Origin: Chloroflexi bacterium ADurb.Bin180
GTDB lineage: Bacteria > Chloroflexota > Anaerolineae > UBA2200
Assembly: GCA_002070215.1 (NCBI GenBank)
Contig: MWCV01000005.1
Span: forward strand, 43,054-107,053
Direction of reading: 5' to 3'
DNA length: 64,000 bases
Position 1 is the stretch's first letter. Each line of letters starts with the position of its first letter. The notes beneath the pieces were generated by a model that saw nothing but the letters and a program-made list of their open reading frames with translations, did not search any database and was not told where the DNA came from. The position numbers were made by a program, and so were the translations under genes. This document shows, piece by piece, positions 62,852 to 64,000 of this stretch.

Positions 62852-63760
62852 ATGACAACTGTCCACGAACTCATCGTGCAAACAGGCGGCCAGCGCATAG
62901 ATAGCTGGGTAGCGGAAGCGTTGCCTCATCTATCGCGCTCCTACGTTCGCAAGCTCATCGACGTCGGCCTGGTCACTGTACGCGCCCACGCGGTGAAACC
63001 CAGCCTCAAGGTTCAGGTCGGCGACGTTGTTCGCATCGACGAGCCGGAACCAGAGCCTCTTACCCTCACTGCGGAAGCCATACCCCTGCCGGTCGTGTTT
63101 GAGAACGCGGACCTGCTGGTGGTGGACAAACCAGCCGGCATGGTCGTTCACCCTGCTCAGGGTCACGCCAGCGGCACGCTGGTGAATGCGGTTCTCGCCC
63201 ACTGCGATGACCTCGGCACCATCAACGGCGTGATTCGACCCGGGATTGTGCACCGCCTGGATAAGGACACTTCCGGGCTGTTGATCGTGGCCAAGAATGA
63301 CCAGGCGCTGAGGGACCTCCAGTCACAGTTCAAGGCGCGCACCGTGCACAAGACATACATTGCGCTTGTCGAGGGCGTTCTCGAGGCAGCAAGCGGCATC
63401 ATTGACGCGCCAATCGGCCGCGACTCAAGGCATCGGCAGAGAATGGCCGTGATCCCCGGTGGTGAGCGTACTGCCCAGACGAACTACCGGGTCCGAGAGT
63501 ACTTTCCGCGACACACACTGGTCGAGGCCGAGCCGGTTACGGGCAGGACCCACCAGATCCGAGTTCACTTGGCCTTCATCGGCCATCCCGTAGTGGGTGA
63601 TCCTGTCTATGGCCATCGTCACAAGTCGCTGCCGCTGGATCGACAGTTCCTGCACGCAGCAAAGGTCCGCTTCGCGCTCCCCGGCTCCGGTGAACAGGTC
63701 GAGTTCGAGTCTCCCCTTCCCGACGACCTCCAGGCCATCCTCCAGCAATTGCGCTCGTGA
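62852..63760 (+). CDS. rluD: RluD-type 23S rRNA pseudouridine synthase
   Basis: 302 aa: an N-terminal S4 RNA-binding domain (RSYVRKLIDVGLVTV) followed by the RsuA/RluA-type catalytic domain. The catalytic aspartate is Asp137 in HRLDKDTSG, after VVDKPAGMVVHPA, and VTGRTHQIRVHLAFIGHPVVGD (partly quoted) ends the core. RluD modifies helix 69 of 23S rRNA; RluC-like specificity cannot be excluded. About 110 bases of featureless sequence separate it from the asparaginase gene. Confidence 0.9.
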   Translation: MTTVHELIVQTGGQRIDSWVAEALPHLSRSYVRKLIDVGLVTVRAHAVKPSLKVQVGDVVRIDEPEPEPLTLTAEAIPLPVVFENADLLVVDKPAGMVVHPAQGHASGTLVNAVLAHCDDLGTINGVIRPGIVHRLDKDTSGLLIVAKNDQALRDLQSQFKARTVHKTYIALVEGVLEAASGIIDAPIGRDSRHRQRMAVIPGGERTAQTNYRVREYFPRHTLVEAEPVTGRTHQIRVHLAFIGHPVVGDPVYGHRHKSLPLDRQFLHAAKVRFALPGSGEQVEFESPLPDDLQAILQQLRS

Positions 63761-64000
63761 TCTTGGCTGGCTGCTGACCCGCCCCGAGAGTGTGGAAAAA
63801 GAGGGAATTGGAGGAAGTGCTCTCCCTCTGAGGGGAGAATTCGGCCGCTTGTGGAACGGTGATGGCCTGTACGAGCTCACTGCAAAGGCTGCCAAAGGGC
63901 CAAGTACGGCCTGTTTCTTGCCAGGAGGTCGCTCTTAGCGTGCCTCCTCGCTCACCAGGCGTACCTCTCCCTCGGCTTAGGCCAGAGCTCTGGCCCGGCC
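63761..64000. other. Featureless right end
   Basis: 240 bases with no supported gene. Open frames here overlap rluD on the other strand or lack a start. A gene may enter from the right edge on the minus strand, but only a dozen codons (EGEVRLVSEEAR) before a stop are visible. Confidence 0.4.

Noticed and set aside
1..64000. CRISPR arrays, insertion sequences, prophage, tRNA clusters
   Set aside because: No spaced direct repeats, transposase or integrase motifs, terminal inverted repeats or additional tRNA-like TTCGA arms were seen.

Overview
The window is about 64 kb of a high-GC bacterial chromosome with dense coding on both strands. I see no phage, insertion-sequence, plasmid or CRISPR signal. 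It most resembles a member of the Chloroflexota (Anaerolineae-like). That is an inference from a secreted beta-propeller protein with a Thr/Pro/Ala-rich stalk ending in an [13 protein letters not shown] tail, a fused E1 alpha/beta dehydrogenase, TrmFO, a tiny DUF5679-type zinc ribbon protein and sigma70-like promoters with very short or no leaders. No rRNA or tRNA is present, so the placement is provisional.

Layout. 1-6.1 kb: a 2-oxoacid dehydrogenase operon (fused E1, E2, E3) with trmFO. 6.1-12.2 kb: a TIM-barrel isomerase, an M28 peptidase, an aminotransferase, hflX and PTS enzyme I. 12.2-16.2 kb: two tandem S41 proteases, smpB and ssrA (tmRNA). 16.2-20.2 kb: mtnP facing uvrA, which has a palindromic operator in its promoter. 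20.3-23.9 kb: a yqeB-type molybdenum hydroxylase maturation gene, FAD and 2Fe-2S hydroxylase subunits with no large subunit, and hemW. 23.9-27.2 kb: argGH behind an apparent arginine-codon attenuator, plus a small zinc ribbon gene. 27.3-30.2 kb: tldD/tldE. 30.2-36.3 kb: an LVIVD propeller, a divergent nucleotidyltransferase behind a c-di-AMP (ydaO-type) riboswitch, an HtrA lipoprotein and a diacylglycerol-glycosyltransferase-like enzyme. 36.3-42.3 kb: an ATP-grasp protein and a complete branched-chain amino acid ABC transporter (livKHMGF). 42.6-46.7 kb: small membrane and lipoprotein genes, a repeat protein and a trypsin-like protease. 46.8-51.4 kb: an amino-sugar and glucoside operon. 51.5-55 kb: mscL with a zinc ribbon, a DUF5679-type gene and an MrfA-like helicase carrying an HNH domain. 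55-63.8 kb: penicillin acylase, RidA, an smc gene split by a frame change, asparaginase and RluD.

The most interesting signals are regulatory or architectural. They are the argG leader peptide with its terminator, the c-di-AMP riboswitch in front of an unassigned nucleotidyltransferase, the HNH insertion in the MrfA-like helicase, the perfect palindrome in the uvrA promoter, recurrent leaderless promoters, and the frame break in smc. All calls come from reading the sequence. No database search was run.
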